From: Bradyrhizobium sp. SZCCT0153
Lineage (GTDB): Bacteria > Pseudomonadota > Alphaproteobacteria > Rhizobiales > Xanthobacteraceae
Direction: 5' to 3'
Assembly: GCF_018129995.1 (NCBI RefSeq)
Contig: NZ_JAFCKS010000009.1
Location: forward strand, 1-64,000
Length of the DNA: 64,000 nt
In this document: piece after piece, positions 45,058 through 59,050 of the stretch
Numbering within the stretch: the first letter of the stretch is position 1
Layout: each line of letters opens with the position of its first letter
Translations under genes and position numbers: made by a program
The notes under the pieces: model-generated
What the model was told of the DNA's origin: nothing
What the model saw: only the letters and a program-made list of their open reading frames with translations
Database searches by the model: none

Positions 45058-45978
45058 CTACGTCGTCCCGGCGTAGGCCCTCAATTTCAGGAAGAAGTCC
45101 CTCAGGATGGGGTTGCGATCCACATAGGTCACGTAGCGGATCGCATGCCGGCTGCGATCGACGCTCCAGGTCATCTGCTCCGTCAGGACCGGCGCCGGGA
45201 TGATCACGCTCGGCGCCCACACGGGGTTCAGCAGCCATCCGACCGGCGCCATGTCCCAGATCTCCTTCGCCCAACCCAGATGGTCGGACGAATATTCCTT
45301 GAAGCGCATGGCGAGGAACGCGCCGATGCTGCCGTGCGGTTCGACGTAACGCTCGATCTCCGGCACTGTCGAGTGAAGGTGCGAGGTGACGCCCTTGCAC
45401 GGCACCAGAACCAGCGGCACGCCGCTGTCGAGCAGCACCTGAGCGCCGCCGACGTCCTGCTTGAGGTTGAACTCGATCGTGTGCGGCCATTCCAGCGCAT
45501 GGCCGCCGAGCCACACGACGACGATGCGTTCGATGATATCGGGGGCTTTGAGAAGCGCAGAGGCGACGTTGCTGATGGCGCCAATGGCGATGACGTAGAG
45601 CGGTTGGTCCGGCGAGCCCGCGCGCGCCCGGGCCACGAGGTCGTCGACGGCAGGCGCCTCGCGCGCGGCCTTGCCGGGCCCGACATAGGCGGTGACGCCG
45701 CGATGAACCAGGCCCTCGGCTGCGATGTTCAGACGCTCCAGCAAGCGCAGGATTTCCTGATAGCTCAGCTCCATGCCGTGGCCGGGGCTGTCCGCGCGCG
45801 CGTTCAAGAACGGCGCGGCATAGATCGCCTCGACGTCGAAGCGATCCTTCGACAGCAGCATTTGAACCAGCGCAAACTGATCGTCGATCTCGTTGTAGGT
45901 GTCGGTGTCGAGCACGACGCGGATCCGGCCGACCGGCGGCTCCAGCAGCTTGAGGCGGGCTGCATCCGTGAGTGTCAT
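45058..45978 (-). CDS. Nucleoside hydrolase
   Basis: A 306-residue member of the inosine/uridine-preferring nucleoside hydrolase family, which splits the N-glycosidic bond of ribonucleosides. The calcium and ribose site is DTDTYNEIDDQFA (24-36), with the family GAISNVASALL and the later EFNLKQDVGGAQVLL. The specific base preference cannot be told. It is convergent with the propeller gene and is followed on the minus strand by nothing in the same direction before 45041; the HAD gene lies just upstream. Confidence 0.9.
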   Translation of the reverse strand: MTLTDAARLKLLEPPVGRIRVVLDTDTYNEIDDQFALVQMLLSKDRFDVEAIYAAPFLNARADSPGHGMELSYQEILRLLERLNIAAEGLVHRGVTAYVGPGKAAREAPAVDDLVARARAGSPDQPLYVIAIGAISNVASALLKAPDIIERIVVVWLGGHALEWPHTIEFNLKQDVGGAQVLLDSGVPLVLVPCKGVTSHLHSTVPEIERYVEPHGSIGAFLAMRFKEYSSDHLGWAKEIWDMAPVGWLLNPVWAPSVIIPAPVLTEQMTWSVDRSRHAIRYVTYVDRNPILRDFFLKLRAYAGTT

Positions 45979-46009
45979 CGGCGTCTCCCTGGATGGGCGG
46001 ATGCCGGGC

Positions 46010-46651
46010 TCAGGCCTTCAACGGCATCCGGCAGACCGCGTCCGCGATCTCATCCATCTGCGCGAAGATGCGATCGGGCGCAAGCGCCCGCAGCGCGGCC
46101 GGTGCCGCATAGCCCCAGCACACCGCGCCACAGGCGATGCCGACGGCCCGCGCCGCCTCAATGTCGCGCGCCTCGTCGCCGATCGAAATCACGTGAGCGG
46201 GGTCCACGCCGGCGCGGCGGATGACCCGGCGGAATTTCGTGGGCTTGCCGAAGATCGATGCCGCGCAATCGAAATGCGCGAACAGCGCCGCGGCCTCGCC
46301 GAGCTTCTCGCGCGCATTGGCTTCGCTGTCCGATGTCACCAGCGCCAGCTGCACGCCGCGCTCGGCCAGCGTCCGCAGCATCGCCTCGACGCCCGCGAAC
46401 AGCGAGATCTCCGCAGCCGCCTCCGCCTTCAGCCGCCGCGCATATCGCGCGATCGCCGGCAGCTTCCAGAGCGGCACCTCGAGCCGGCTGAGGATCTCCC
46501 GCGTCGAGGCATGCCGCAGCCCCTCGACGTCCTCATCGGCCACACGACGAAAGCCGAAGCGATCGGCGACGTCGTTGATTGTGCGCAGGAACCACGGAAA
46601 GCTGTCGGCGAGGGTACCGTCGAGATCGAAGATGGCGAGGGCGTAGGGCAT
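46010..46651 (-). CDS. HAD-superfamily hydrolase, phosphoglycolate-phosphatase-like
   Basis: A 213-residue HAD phosphatase. Motif I is FDLDGTLADS (nucleophile D9, D11), motif II is the LVTSDSEANAREK region, the conserved lysine lies in FGKPTKFRRVIRRAG, and motif IV is SIGDEARDIEAARAVG. A helical cap domain sits between motifs I and II. Phosphoglycolate phosphatase is the usual annotation, but substrates vary within this group. It starts 19 bases before the DinB-like gene end, on the same strand. Confidence 0.88.
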   Translation of the reverse strand: MPYALAIFDLDGTLADSFPWFLRTINDVADRFGFRRVADEDVEGLRHASTREILSRLEVPLWKLPAIARYARRLKAEAAAEISLFAGVEAMLRTLAERGVQLALVTSDSEANAREKLGEAAALFAHFDCAASIFGKPTKFRRVIRRAGVDPAHVISIGDEARDIEAARAVGIACGAVCWGYAAPAALRALAPDRIFAQMDEIADAVCRMPLKA

Positions 46652-46669
46652 GGGGAAGAAATTACACCG

Positions 46670-47233
46670 CTAGGATTTCCACACGGTCTCCTCGGTCCAT
46701 CCGAGCTCGTCGAACTCGGCGGCCCTGAGCGGTGCTTCTCCCTCGGCAAAGAATTCGTCGAGCTGAGGCGGCGGGACACTTGTTGCAGAGAGCATCGCGT
46801 GCGCCTGTCCGCGGTGATGAATTTGATGCTGAAACAGATGCATGAGCAGTCGGTCGCGACGTTCGGTCTGGACGCGCGTGTCGCGGTTGATCCGCACAAT
46901 GCCGTCGAGAAGTTCGGGTGTCAGCGCATCGCAGACGGCGAGCAAACGCTTGTCCATTTCGGCTTGGGCAGGTTTCAGCTCAGAGAGTGAGGGGTACGGA
47001 ATCTGGTTCTTCCAGGCCGCAGGCCCGAGCCATCCGCCCTCCAGTGCATCGACATAGAAGAGGTCGATGACATGGATGTGGTTCAGTGTGCGTTGCAGGC
47101 TCGGAAAGAAGCCGGTCCGCTCGGCTTCGAAGTCGGTCTGAGACAGCGCAGCACAAGCGGTGAGCAGCCGGTGGTTGGCCCAAGCATTATTGTGGGCGAA
47201 CGCACTGTAGGTTTGCACAAGTCCGGCAGGCAA
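46670..47233 (-). CDS. DinB/DUF664-fold metal-dependent protein
   Basis: A 187-residue four-helix protein of the DinB (DfsB) superfamily. It begins YSAFAHNNAWANHRLLTACA, contains TLNHIHVIDLFYVDAL and the C-terminal LFQHQIHHRGQAHAML, which together give the three-histidine metal site. DinB-like proteins are often thiol transferases or of unknown role; the E. coli DNA polymerase IV is unrelated despite its name. It lies downstream of uvrA on the same strand with no SOS box of its own. Confidence 0.85.
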   Translation of the reverse strand: MPAGLVQTYSAFAHNNAWANHRLLTACAALSQTDFEAERTGFFPSLQRTLNHIHVIDLFYVDALEGGWLGPAAWKNQIPYPSLSELKPAQAEMDKRLLAVCDALTPELLDGIVRINRDTRVQTERRDRLLMHLFQHQIHHRGQAHAMLSATSVPPPQLDEFFAEGEAPLRAAEFDELGWTEETVWKS

Positions 47234-47280
47234 ACTCCGTCTCCCTCAGACAATGTGTCGGCACGCTCCCGGTACGTAAC

Positions 47281-50265
<2,985 letters not shown>

Positions 50266-50363
50266 CCTGGTGGTCCTCAAGGAATCCCAAAGGCGCGCGA
50301 TCGCGCCAACGTTGAAGGCGCGCTTCGCCCGGAACCGGGATCGGCGCCGATGGGTATGTCAGC

Positions 50364-50378
50364 GAACGTAGGAAGAAC
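50364..50378. promoter_or_regulatory. SOS (LexA) box upstream of uvrA
   Basis: GAAC at 50364-50367 and GAAC at 50375-50378 with seven bases between (GTAGGAA) match the alphaproteobacterial LexA box GAAC-N7-GAAC (GTTC-N7-GTTC on the uvrA strand). It lies about 100 bases before the uvrA start, and uvrA is an established SOS gene in this class. Confidence 0.85.
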
Positions 50379-50487
50379 GAGCACGGATTTCCAGTGGGAC
50401 TTGCGAATCGTCAACGGATTGTTGGCGCGCTGGCGGCATCTGGCAGGAGCACGTGCGCGGAACTGCGCGGGGACCGGCCGGTCAAAC

Positions 50488-50514
50488 AAAAAGGCCGGCG
50501 CAAGGCCGGCCTTT
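50488..50514 (-). terminator. Rho-independent terminator after first porin
   Basis: A 10-bp stem (AAAGGCCGGC with GCCGGCCTTT) and a five-base loop at 50490-50514, followed on the minus strand by a T-run. It lies 28 bases after the porin stop and precedes the uvrA upstream region. Confidence 0.85.
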
Positions 50515-50542
50515 CGTAACACGATGGCGTTGGAGGCGAAGA

Positions 50543-51232
50543 TCAGTACTTCGCGACCACCGGGCCCCCGAAGTGATAGTTCACGCCGACCTGCACGGTG
50601 TGGAAGTTGAGCGTGCCGGTGGGCAGGGCGCCCGAGAAGTAGCTCTCGCCGCCGAGGCTGCGATAGAGGTACTCGCCCTTGACCGACCACTGCGGCGCGA
50701 AGAACGCTTCGACGCCCGCACCGACGGTCCAGCCGGAGTGCCACTTGCTGTCCGAAGCGGTCACGCCGAGCGCGGAGAGGGTGATCTTGTTGTCGATCCA
50801 GGCGTAACCACCGGTGCCGTAGAACAGGACGTTGTTGACGGCCCAGCCGAGGCGGCCGCGCACGGTGCCCATCGCGTCGGTCTTCGAGGTCGCGGTTGCG
50901 GTCACGACGCCGAAGCCGGGAACGACGGTGGCGCCGGTCGCGGTAGCGCTGACGTCAGCCCAGGCGCCATCGGCCTCGACGCCGAACACGACGTTGCCGG
51001 TCTGCCAGTTGTAGCCGGCGGTGCCGCCGACGAAGCCACCCTTCATCTTCGGGTCGCCGGAAGCGTTTTCCCAGGCGCCGCCGCCGACGATACCGAGGTA
51101 GAAGCCGGTCCAGTTGTAGACCGAAGCCATAGCCACCGGGGCCTTGGTGTAGGGGCGAGCCGCCAGATCAGCGGCCGAAGCCGGAGCGGCAAGTGCGAAC
51201 AAACAGGCCGAAGCCAACAAAACCTTCTTCAT
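50543..51232 (-). CDS. Outer-membrane beta-barrel protein, Omp25/RopB type (porin 1)
   Basis: A 229-residue precursor with signal MKKVLLASACLFALAAPASA and mature start ADLAARPYTKAP. The rest is an eight-stranded barrel of the Omp25/Omp31 family: YNWTGFYLGIVGGGAWEN, AGYNWQTGNVVFGVEADGAW, GRLGWAVNNVLFYGTGGYAW and the terminal aromatic strand VQVGVNYHFGGPVVAKY. Such proteins are abundant rhizobial surface proteins. Weak paralogy with the next upstream gene (51470-52237) is clear. A strong terminator follows, and its ATG is at MKKVLL, 150 bases inside a longer non-coding extension. Confidence 0.92.
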   Translation of the reverse strand: MKKVLLASACLFALAAPASAADLAARPYTKAPVAMASVYNWTGFYLGIVGGGAWENASGDPKMKGGFVGGTAGYNWQTGNVVFGVEADGAWADVSATATGATVVPGFGVVTATATSKTDAMGTVRGRLGWAVNNVLFYGTGGYAWIDNKITLSALGVTASDSKWHSGWTVGAGVEAFFAPQWSVKGEYLYRSLGGESYFSGALPTGTLNFHTVQVGVNYHFGGPVVAKY

Positions 51233-51394
51233 TTTCGATCTAATCCCAGTCCCAGTTTCTGTTTGTGCCTTCCACGATCGGGAAGGGGTATCGGACGCTC
51301 TCGTCCAACTGATGTCGTGCTTACACCAGCAAAGCCGCAAGTTGTGTGTCCCATCAGCCACAGCAGCCTGAAAATGTAGCAAGTGCTGACCTAT

Positions 51395-51412
51395 TGTTCC
51401 TCAAGGGGAACA
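51395..51412. promoter_or_regulatory. 6-bp inverted repeat upstream of porin 1
   Basis: TGTTCC at 51395-51400 and GGAACA at 51407-51412 form a perfect inverted repeat with a six-base spacer. It lies about 165 bases upstream of the porin 1 start and directly beyond the porin 2 terminator. Function is only a guess. Confidence 0.25.
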
Positions 51413-51416
51413 GAAA

Positions 51417-51443
51417 CGAAAAGGCCGGCGCGAGGCCGGCCTT
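51417..51443 (-). terminator. Rho-independent terminator after second porin
   Basis: AAGGCCGGC at 51421-51429 pairs with GCCGGCCTT at 51435-51443, and TTTTCG follows on the minus strand. It is nearly identical to the terminator after porin 1, which suggests the porin genes arose by duplication with their 3' ends. Confidence 0.85.
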
Positions 51444-51469
51444 CAAGTCTTTGAATGATATCAGTAGGT

Positions 51470-52237
51470 TCAGTACCTCGCGACGATCGGGCCACCCCAG
51501 CGATAGTTCAAGCGGATGAGGCCGATATCGACGTCCTGGCTGATGCGATCTGAGCGTGTGGCAGCGCCAAGCGGCGCGAACAGGAAATTGCCGGAGCCGG
51601 TGAAGCCGATGGTGCGGTTACCGAGGAAGATGTGGTCGTACTCGAAGCCCACGGTCCAGTTCGGTGCGAAGCCTACCTCGATGCCTGCGCCCACGGTGCC
51701 GCCCCAGCGGGTCTCGTCGGCCCGGTCGACCTCGAGGCCGGAGACGACGTCGAAGCTGCGGTAGCGGTCGCCGACGACGGCGCCGCCGCCCTTGACGTAG
51801 AGCAGGACGTTGTTCCAGGCATAGCCGACCTGGCCGGTGATCAGGCCGAAGGCGTTGATCTTTGAACGATCGCGCAGGCCGGTGATCGCGCTGATGTTGT
51901 CACCCGAGAAGTCGGCCCAGTTGCCCTGGCCCTCGAGGCCGAACACCCAATTGGCCGACTGCCAGCGGTAGCCGACCTGGCCACCGGCAGTGCCGCCGAC
52001 CGCGTTGTGGCAGCCTTCGCCGACGAAAACGCCACCGCCGACATCGCCGTCCCAGCACTTGTGGCTGGTGCCACCGCCGCCGTTGAAGCCGATGTAGAAG
52101 CCGCTCCAGTCGTAGATGGCGGCGACCATCGGCGCCGGAGCCTTGGTGTAGGGACGCGCGGCCATGTCCGCCGCGCTGGCGGGAGCCGACAGGCTCAACG
52201 CCACTGCACCGATTGCACCAATCAGGATCTTATTCAT
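51470..52237 (-). CDS. Outer-membrane beta-barrel protein, Omp25/RopB type (porin 2)
   Basis: A 255-residue precursor with signal MNKILIGAIGAVALSLSAPA and mature start ADMAARPYTKAP, matching porin 1 there. Barrel strands include YDWSGFYIGFNGGGGTSHKC, VGYRWQSANWVFGLEGQGNW, GQVGYAWNNVLLYVKGGGAV and the closing IRLNYRWGGPIVARY. Two cysteines (C near SHKC and GEGCHN) could form a surface-loop disulfide. It is longer than porin 1 by about 25 residues, mainly in loops. A near-identical terminator follows both genes. Confidence 0.92.
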   Translation of the reverse strand: MNKILIGAIGAVALSLSAPASAADMAARPYTKAPAPMVAAIYDWSGFYIGFNGGGGTSHKCWDGDVGGGVFVGEGCHNAVGGTAGGQVGYRWQSANWVFGLEGQGNWADFSGDNISAITGLRDRSKINAFGLITGQVGYAWNNVLLYVKGGGAVVGDRYRSFDVVSGLEVDRADETRWGGTVGAGIEVGFAPNWTVGFEYDHIFLGNRTIGFTGSGNFLFAPLGAATRSDRISQDVDIGLIRLNYRWGGPIVARY

Positions 52238-52429
52238 TGCAAGTTTCCCCAGGTTCGTCCGCTTCTTGAAATCCCCGAAGCGGTTTGATCAGGCGCGAGG
52301 CCCAAATGCATTAATTCCAAGGCAAGCCTAGTCCGAGCGAGGGACAGAGTCCGTCGCCGAAATGCCACAGTCGCAGATCGGCGGAGCCGCGATAACTTGC
52401 TGAATGTTAAGTTGTTTTGCTCTTTTCAG

Positions 52430-52447
52430 GGAACCCGAAAAAGTTCC
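52430..52447. promoter_or_regulatory. GGAAC-N8-GTTCC inverted repeat upstream of porin 2
   Basis: GGAAC (52430-52434) and GTTCC (52443-52447) form a perfect five-base inverted repeat around CCGAAAAA, about 195 bases before the porin 2 start. Possible operator; the support is weak. Confidence 0.2.
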
Positions 52448-52515
52448 ATGTTTGCGCCTGCCTTCCGCAGGACGCTGGCCGCTCAAGGCCGCCCCTTCGG
52501 CTCCGTCATTTGCAA

Positions 52516-52530
52516 GAACAAATCTGGAAC
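52516..52530. promoter_or_regulatory. SOS (LexA) box upstream of ssb
   Basis: GAAC at 52516-52519 and GAAC at 52527-52530 with AAATCTG between match GAAC-N7-GAAC exactly. It lies 166 bases before the ssb start, in front of a TATATG. LexA control of ssb in Alphaproteobacteria is established. Confidence 0.82.
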
Positions 52531-52695
52531 AAACCGGAGGTCGATGCTATATGTGGGGATAACCTGAGGGGTGGCGCGGTGATCGGCGTCCGCAAGCGTC
52601 CGGCGAGCGTATAGGGTCGCCTCAACAGGGGCAGCGGAACGCGGGGAGCGGGCCGGCCTTTTTAAATTCAGTGGCATTCGGAGTGGAGAGCGGCG

Positions 52696-53193
52696 ATGGC
52701 GGGAAGCGTCAACAAGGTCATTCTGGTTGGAAATCTCGGCAAGGATCCTGAAATCCGCCGCACCCAGGACGGGCGGCCGATCGCGAATTTGAGCATCGCC
52801 ACCTCGGAGACCTGGCGCGACAAGAACAGCGGCGAGCGCAAGGAAAAGACCGAGTGGCATCGCGTGGTGATCTTCAATGAAGGGCTGTGCAAGGTCGCCG
52901 AGCAGTACCTGAAGAAGGGCGCCAAGGTTTACATCGAGGGCGCGCTCCAGACCCGCAAATGGACCGACCAGGCGGGCGTCGAGAAGTACTCCACCGAGGT
53001 CGTGCTCCAGGGCTTCAACTCGACCCTGACGATGCTCGATGGCCGCAGTGGCGGCGCGGGAGGCGGCAGCTTCGGCGATGAGCCGGCCGGCGATTTCGGC
53101 TCCTCCGGTCCAGTCAGCAGCGCACCGCGCCGTCCCGTTGCCGCTGGCGGCGGTGGCCGCAACAGCGACATGGACGACGATATCCCGTTCTGA
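52696..53193 (+). CDS. ssb: Single-stranded DNA-binding protein
   Basis: A 165-residue SSB that coats single-stranded DNA in replication, repair and recombination. The OB fold spans residues 1-115 ([20 protein letters not shown], then [20 protein letters not shown] and [11 protein letters not shown]). A Gly/Ser/Pro-rich linker is followed by the acidic C-terminal tip DMDDDIPF that recruits partner proteins. Length and tip match the family exactly. Upstream SOS box fits damage induction; the gyrA gene lies downstream on the same strand. Confidence 0.97.
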   Translation: MAGSVNKVILVGNLGKDPEIRRTQDGRPIANLSIATSETWRDKNSGERKEKTEWHRVVIFNEGLCKVAEQYLKKGAKVYIEGALQTRKWTDQAGVEKYSTEVVLQGFNSTLTMLDGRSGGAGGGSFGDEPAGDFGSSGPVSSAPRRPVAAGGGGRNSDMDDDIPF

Positions 53194-53334
53194 GCGGCGG
53201 GGCGCTTCGTCCTTAACGTCGCCTTGCTCGCGTGATGCGGCAGGATTTCTTACCAATTTGCGGGTAAGGCTCGGGTTTCCCGGGCTTGCCTCATGTGCTG
53301 CTTCAAGCTTTTTACGGGCAGTCATGTGAATGGT

Positions 53335-53351
53335 ATTAACTTGATGTTAAT
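53335..53351. promoter_or_regulatory. Inverted repeat upstream of DUF2306 gene
   Basis: ATTAAC at 53335-53340 and GTTAAT at 53346-53351 form a perfect inverted repeat with spacer TTGAT, 43 bases before the preferred start of the next gene. It overlaps the AT-rich part of that promoter region, so it may be an operator. Confidence 0.3.
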
Positions 53352-53393
53352 CCTGTTTACATGGCTCGCGCCTCTAACGGGGGAAGCCTCGCA

Positions 53394-53792
53394 ATGAGCC
53401 TTGCGCCGCTGCTTGAGGCTGCTCCGGCCATTCCGCTGCACGCATTTGCCGCGATGGCGGCCTTTCTGCTGGGCCTGGTCCAGTTCGCGGCTCCCAAGGG
53501 CACGTTGCCGCACCGGACGATCGGGTGGATCTGGGTCGCGCTGATGGCGGTGGTGGCTGCATCGTCGTTCTGGATCCACCAGATCCGCCTGGTCGGGCCG
53601 TTCAGTCCGATCCACCTGTTGTCGATCTTCACGTTGGTGATGCTTCCGCTGGCGGTGTGGCGGGCGCGCACCCATCGCGTTGCCGATCACCGGCGCATCA
53701 TGATCCTCGTCTTCGCGGGCGCGCTGGTTGTGGCGGGCCTGTTCACGCTGGTGCCCGGACGCATCATGCATCGGGTGATTTTCGGCGCGTAA
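53394..53792 (+). CDS. DUF2306-family small membrane protein
   Basis: A 132-residue protein with four membrane helices (FAAMAAFLLGLVQFA, IWVALMAVVAASSF, HLLSIFTLVMLPLAVW, MILVFAGALVVAGL) and the DUF2306 features KGTLPHRTIGWIWV and HRVADHRRIM. Function unknown. The ATG at 53394 is chosen because GGGGAAG precedes it; an in-frame ATG at 53361 lacks a ribosome-binding site. It lies between ssb and gyrA on the same strand. Confidence 0.8.
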   Translation: MSLAPLLEAAPAIPLHAFAAMAAFLLGLVQFAAPKGTLPHRTIGWIWVALMAVVAASSFWIHQIRLVGPFSPIHLLSIFTLVMLPLAVWRARTHRVADHRRIMILVFAGALVVAGLFTLVPGRIMHRVIFGA

Positions 53793-53960
53793 GAGGGCGG
53801 CTCCCGGCGGCGCATCCGGCCCCGTTCAAGGTGGTGGCGCGGAGCACGTAAGTCTCTGGAAAAACAGTCGGAAAAAGCGCTTCCCTTGACCCCCGCGAGG
53901 GTGGTTATCAGGGGCCTGATGCGCTATATGATTCCCAGATAAACCTCATCGGATTCCCCC

Positions 53961-56696
<2,736 letters not shown>

Positions 56697-56697
56697 C

Positions 56698-56741
56698 GAG
56701 TGGCGAATAGGGTGTACAACTCCAATCGCTATTCGCCACTC
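56698..56741. terminator. Long hairpin between convergent gyrA and kup
   Basis: GAGTGGCGAATAG at 56698-56710 pairs perfectly over 13 bases with CTATTCGCCACTC at 56729-56741, with an 18-base loop. It fills almost the whole gap between the two gene ends and is followed by ACCCTTT on the plus strand. A bidirectional terminator is likely. Confidence 0.75.
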
Positions 56742-56746
56742 ACCCT

Positions 56747-58657
56747 TTAAATCTCCAGCTCCGTGCCGAACTCCACCACCTGCTTGGTCGGCACGCCGAA
56801 GAACGCGGCCGAGCGCTCGGCGTTGCGTTGCAGGAAGGCGAACACGGTTTCGCGCCAGACCCACATGCCCGGCACGTCCTCGCGCGGGATGATGGTCTCG
56901 CGGCCGACGTAATAGGTGATCTCGGAGAGGTCGATGCCGGGCAGCTTGCCCTGCCGGCAGGTCAGCGTCAGCCCCTCATAGATCGTCGGGTTCTGCATGA
57001 AGCCGTAATGCAGGATGATGCGGGTGATGCCGGGGATGATCTCGATCACCTCCGCGCGCTCCTCGTCCGTGATGTGCGGGGATTCCTCGATCAGCACGGT
57101 GGCGAGGAGCACGCGCTCGTGCAGCACGTGGTTGTGCTTGACGAACTGGGTCAGCGCGAGCGGCACGCCGCGCGGCGCGGAGGCCAGGAACACCGCCGTT
57201 CCCGGCAACCGGGTGTGGCACTTGTTGACCGCGGTCTCGATCAGATCCTCCTCGGGCTGGCGCAGCTTCGCGCGCGCGGCCTCGACCAGCTTCACGCCGG
57301 CGCGCCAGGTCAGCATCAGGAAGGCGACGAAGGCCGCGAGCAGCAGCGGAAACCAGCCGCCCTCGAACAGCTTGATCGAATTGGCCGAGAAGAAGATCAC
57401 GTCGATCACGAAGAAGAATCCGTTCACGGCAACCACGAGCCACGGCGAATAGCCCCACTGGATCGCGACCAGTGCCGCAAGCAGCGTGGTGATCGCCATC
57501 AGCAGCGACACCGCGATGCCATAAGCGCCGGCGAGCGCGTCCGACGTGCCGAAGCTGAGGACCGCACCCAACGTCGCGGCGGCGAGCAGCCAGTTCACCA
57601 GGGGCACGTAGATCTGGCCGATCGCATCGCTCGTGGTGTGACGGATCTGCATGCGCGGCAGGAAGCCGAGCTGGATCGACTGCTGGGTCAGCGAGAACAC
57701 GCCGGAGATGATCGCCTGCGAGGCGATCACGGTCGCAACAGCCGAAAACGCGACCAGCGGATAGTGCAGGGCGTCGGGGCAGAGCTGGAAGAACGGATTC
57801 TCGATCATCGTGGGGTCGGTGATCAGCAGCGCGGCCTGGCCGAAATAGTTCAGCACCAGCGCGGGCAGGCAGATCGCGAACCAGGCCAGCCGGATCGGCA
57901 GGCGACCGAAATGCCCCATGTCGGCATACATGGCCTCACCGCCGGTCACCGCGAGAAAGGCGGCTCCGAGGATTGCAAAGGAGACATGGAAATCCTGGTG
58001 GATCAGGAAGTCGAAGGCATAGAGCGGGCTGAGCGCGGCCAGCACCGCCGGCGCCTTGACGATGCCGTGGATGCCGAGCACGGCGAGCACCACGAACCAG
58101 GCCAGCATCACCGGTCCGAAGATGCGGCCGATGAATCCGGTGCCCTGCTTCTGCATCATGAACAGGCCGATCAGGATGGCCACCGTGATGGGTACCACCA
58201 CAGGCGCGAGCGAGGGCGCGTCGACCTTGAGGCCCTCGATGGCGCTGAGCACCGAGATCGCAGGGGTAATGGCGCCGTCGCCATAGAGCAGCGCGGCGCC
58301 AACGAGGCCGACTACCAAAAGATGTGCGCGCCATGTCCCCGGCAGGGCATTGCGGGCATGCAGCAGCGCCAGCAGCGCCACGATGCCGCCTTCGCCGCGG
58401 TTGTCCGCGCGCAGGATCAGGAGCGCATATTTCAGCGAGATGATCAGCAAGAGTGCCCAGAGGATGAGCGATGCGATCCCCAGCACGGCGTCGGGAGCGA
58501 GAGCAGCGCCATGGGCCGCCGCCTTGGCTGCTTCCTTCAGGGCGTAGAGGGGGCTGGTGCCAATATCGCCATAGACCACCCCAAGGGCGCCCATGGTCAT
58601 CGCAATCGGCAGAGGCGCGGGATGGTGGCCGGAAGCGACTGCGGGCGTACTGGACAC
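56747..58657 (-). CDS. kup: Kup-family potassium transporter
   Basis: A 636-residue proton-coupled potassium uptake protein with about twelve membrane segments in the first 440 residues. It begins TMGALGVVYGDIGTSPLYAL (family signature), includes DNRGEGGIVALLAL, FGRLPIRLAWF and ENPFFQL, and ends in a soluble C-terminal domain (about 450-636) typical of Kup/HAK/KT. Kup works at low external potassium. It is convergent with gyrA and followed by a bidirectional hairpin; a second copy is common in rhizobia but none is visible here. Confidence 0.95.
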   Translation of the reverse strand: MSSTPAVASGHHPAPLPIAMTMGALGVVYGDIGTSPLYALKEAAKAAAHGAALAPDAVLGIASLILWALLLIISLKYALLILRADNRGEGGIVALLALLHARNALPGTWRAHLLVVGLVGAALLYGDGAITPAISVLSAIEGLKVDAPSLAPVVVPITVAILIGLFMMQKQGTGFIGRIFGPVMLAWFVVLAVLGIHGIVKAPAVLAALSPLYAFDFLIHQDFHVSFAILGAAFLAVTGGEAMYADMGHFGRLPIRLAWFAICLPALVLNYFGQAALLITDPTMIENPFFQLCPDALHYPLVAFSAVATVIASQAIISGVFSLTQQSIQLGFLPRMQIRHTTSDAIGQIYVPLVNWLLAAATLGAVLSFGTSDALAGAYGIAVSLLMAITTLLAALVAIQWGYSPWLVVAVNGFFFVIDVIFFSANSIKLFEGGWFPLLLAAFVAFLMLTWRAGVKLVEAARAKLRQPEEDLIETAVNKCHTRLPGTAVFLASAPRGVPLALTQFVKHNHVLHERVLLATVLIEESPHITDEERAEVIEIIPGITRIILHYGFMQNPTIYEGLTLTCRQGKLPGIDLSEITYYVGRETIIPREDVPGMWVWRETVFAFLQRNAERSAAFFGVPTKQVVEFGTELEI

Positions 58658-58792
58658 GGTCGACCCCCCGATGGGTTCACGCCCGGCGGGCCATTCCGCA
58701 GGGCGCGAGCATCACCCAGTCTGCGACGGGACGTCGCAAATATCCATGGGGTTTATCTTGAGGGTAACCGGACGCGAAGCTGACAGACGCGA

Positions 58793-59050
58793 CTACGGGG
58801 TGCGGTCGGCGGTCACGAGGCGAGCCTCGCGGATGTTGGTCTTGGTACCGGCCTGACGGAGGCACGATGCCTCGAAGTTCGGCCAGGCCTGCTGCGAGCA
58901 GTCCTTGCCGATGGTGCGGATATCGAGCCGGTCGCTCTTGGCGAGCGGCTGCGGCACGCTGGCTTCGACGGTCGGGGCAAAGCCGGGCAGGATGGTGAGG
59001 GCGGCAGCAACACATGCAGAGATGGCGATCGCTGAAAGAGCCTTGATCAT
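58793..59050 (-). CDS. Small secreted protein of unknown function
   Basis: An 85-residue precursor with signal MIKALSAIAISACVAAALTI and a mature part that contains LDIRTIGKDCSQQAWPNFEA, SCLRQAG, that is two cysteines about 15 residues apart, and ends EARLVTADRTP. I do not know a named family, but proteins with this CSQQxWPxxExxC pattern recur in Rhizobiales. It is divergent from coaD and upstream of kup on the minus strand. Confidence 0.8.
   Translation of the reverse strand: MIKALSAIAISACVAAALTILPGFAPTVEASVPQPLAKSDRLDIRTIGKDCSQQAWPNFEASCLRQAGTKTNIREARLVTADRTP

Larger units (their letters stand above)
52238..52695. other. Divergent porin-ssb intergenic region
   Basis: These 458 bases hold no convincing gene. 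They must contain the porin 2 promoter (AT-rich stretch at about 52390-52430) and the ssb promoter. A GGAAC/GTTCC inverted repeat lies at 52430-52447 and an SOS box at 52516-52530, 166 bases before ssb. A TATATG about 25 bases past the SOS box could be a -10 element. Confidence 0.5.

Noticed and set aside
51395-52447. GGAAC elements near the porins as sigma-EcfG -35 boxes
   Set aside because: The CGTT element expected 16-17 bases downstream is missing on either strand.
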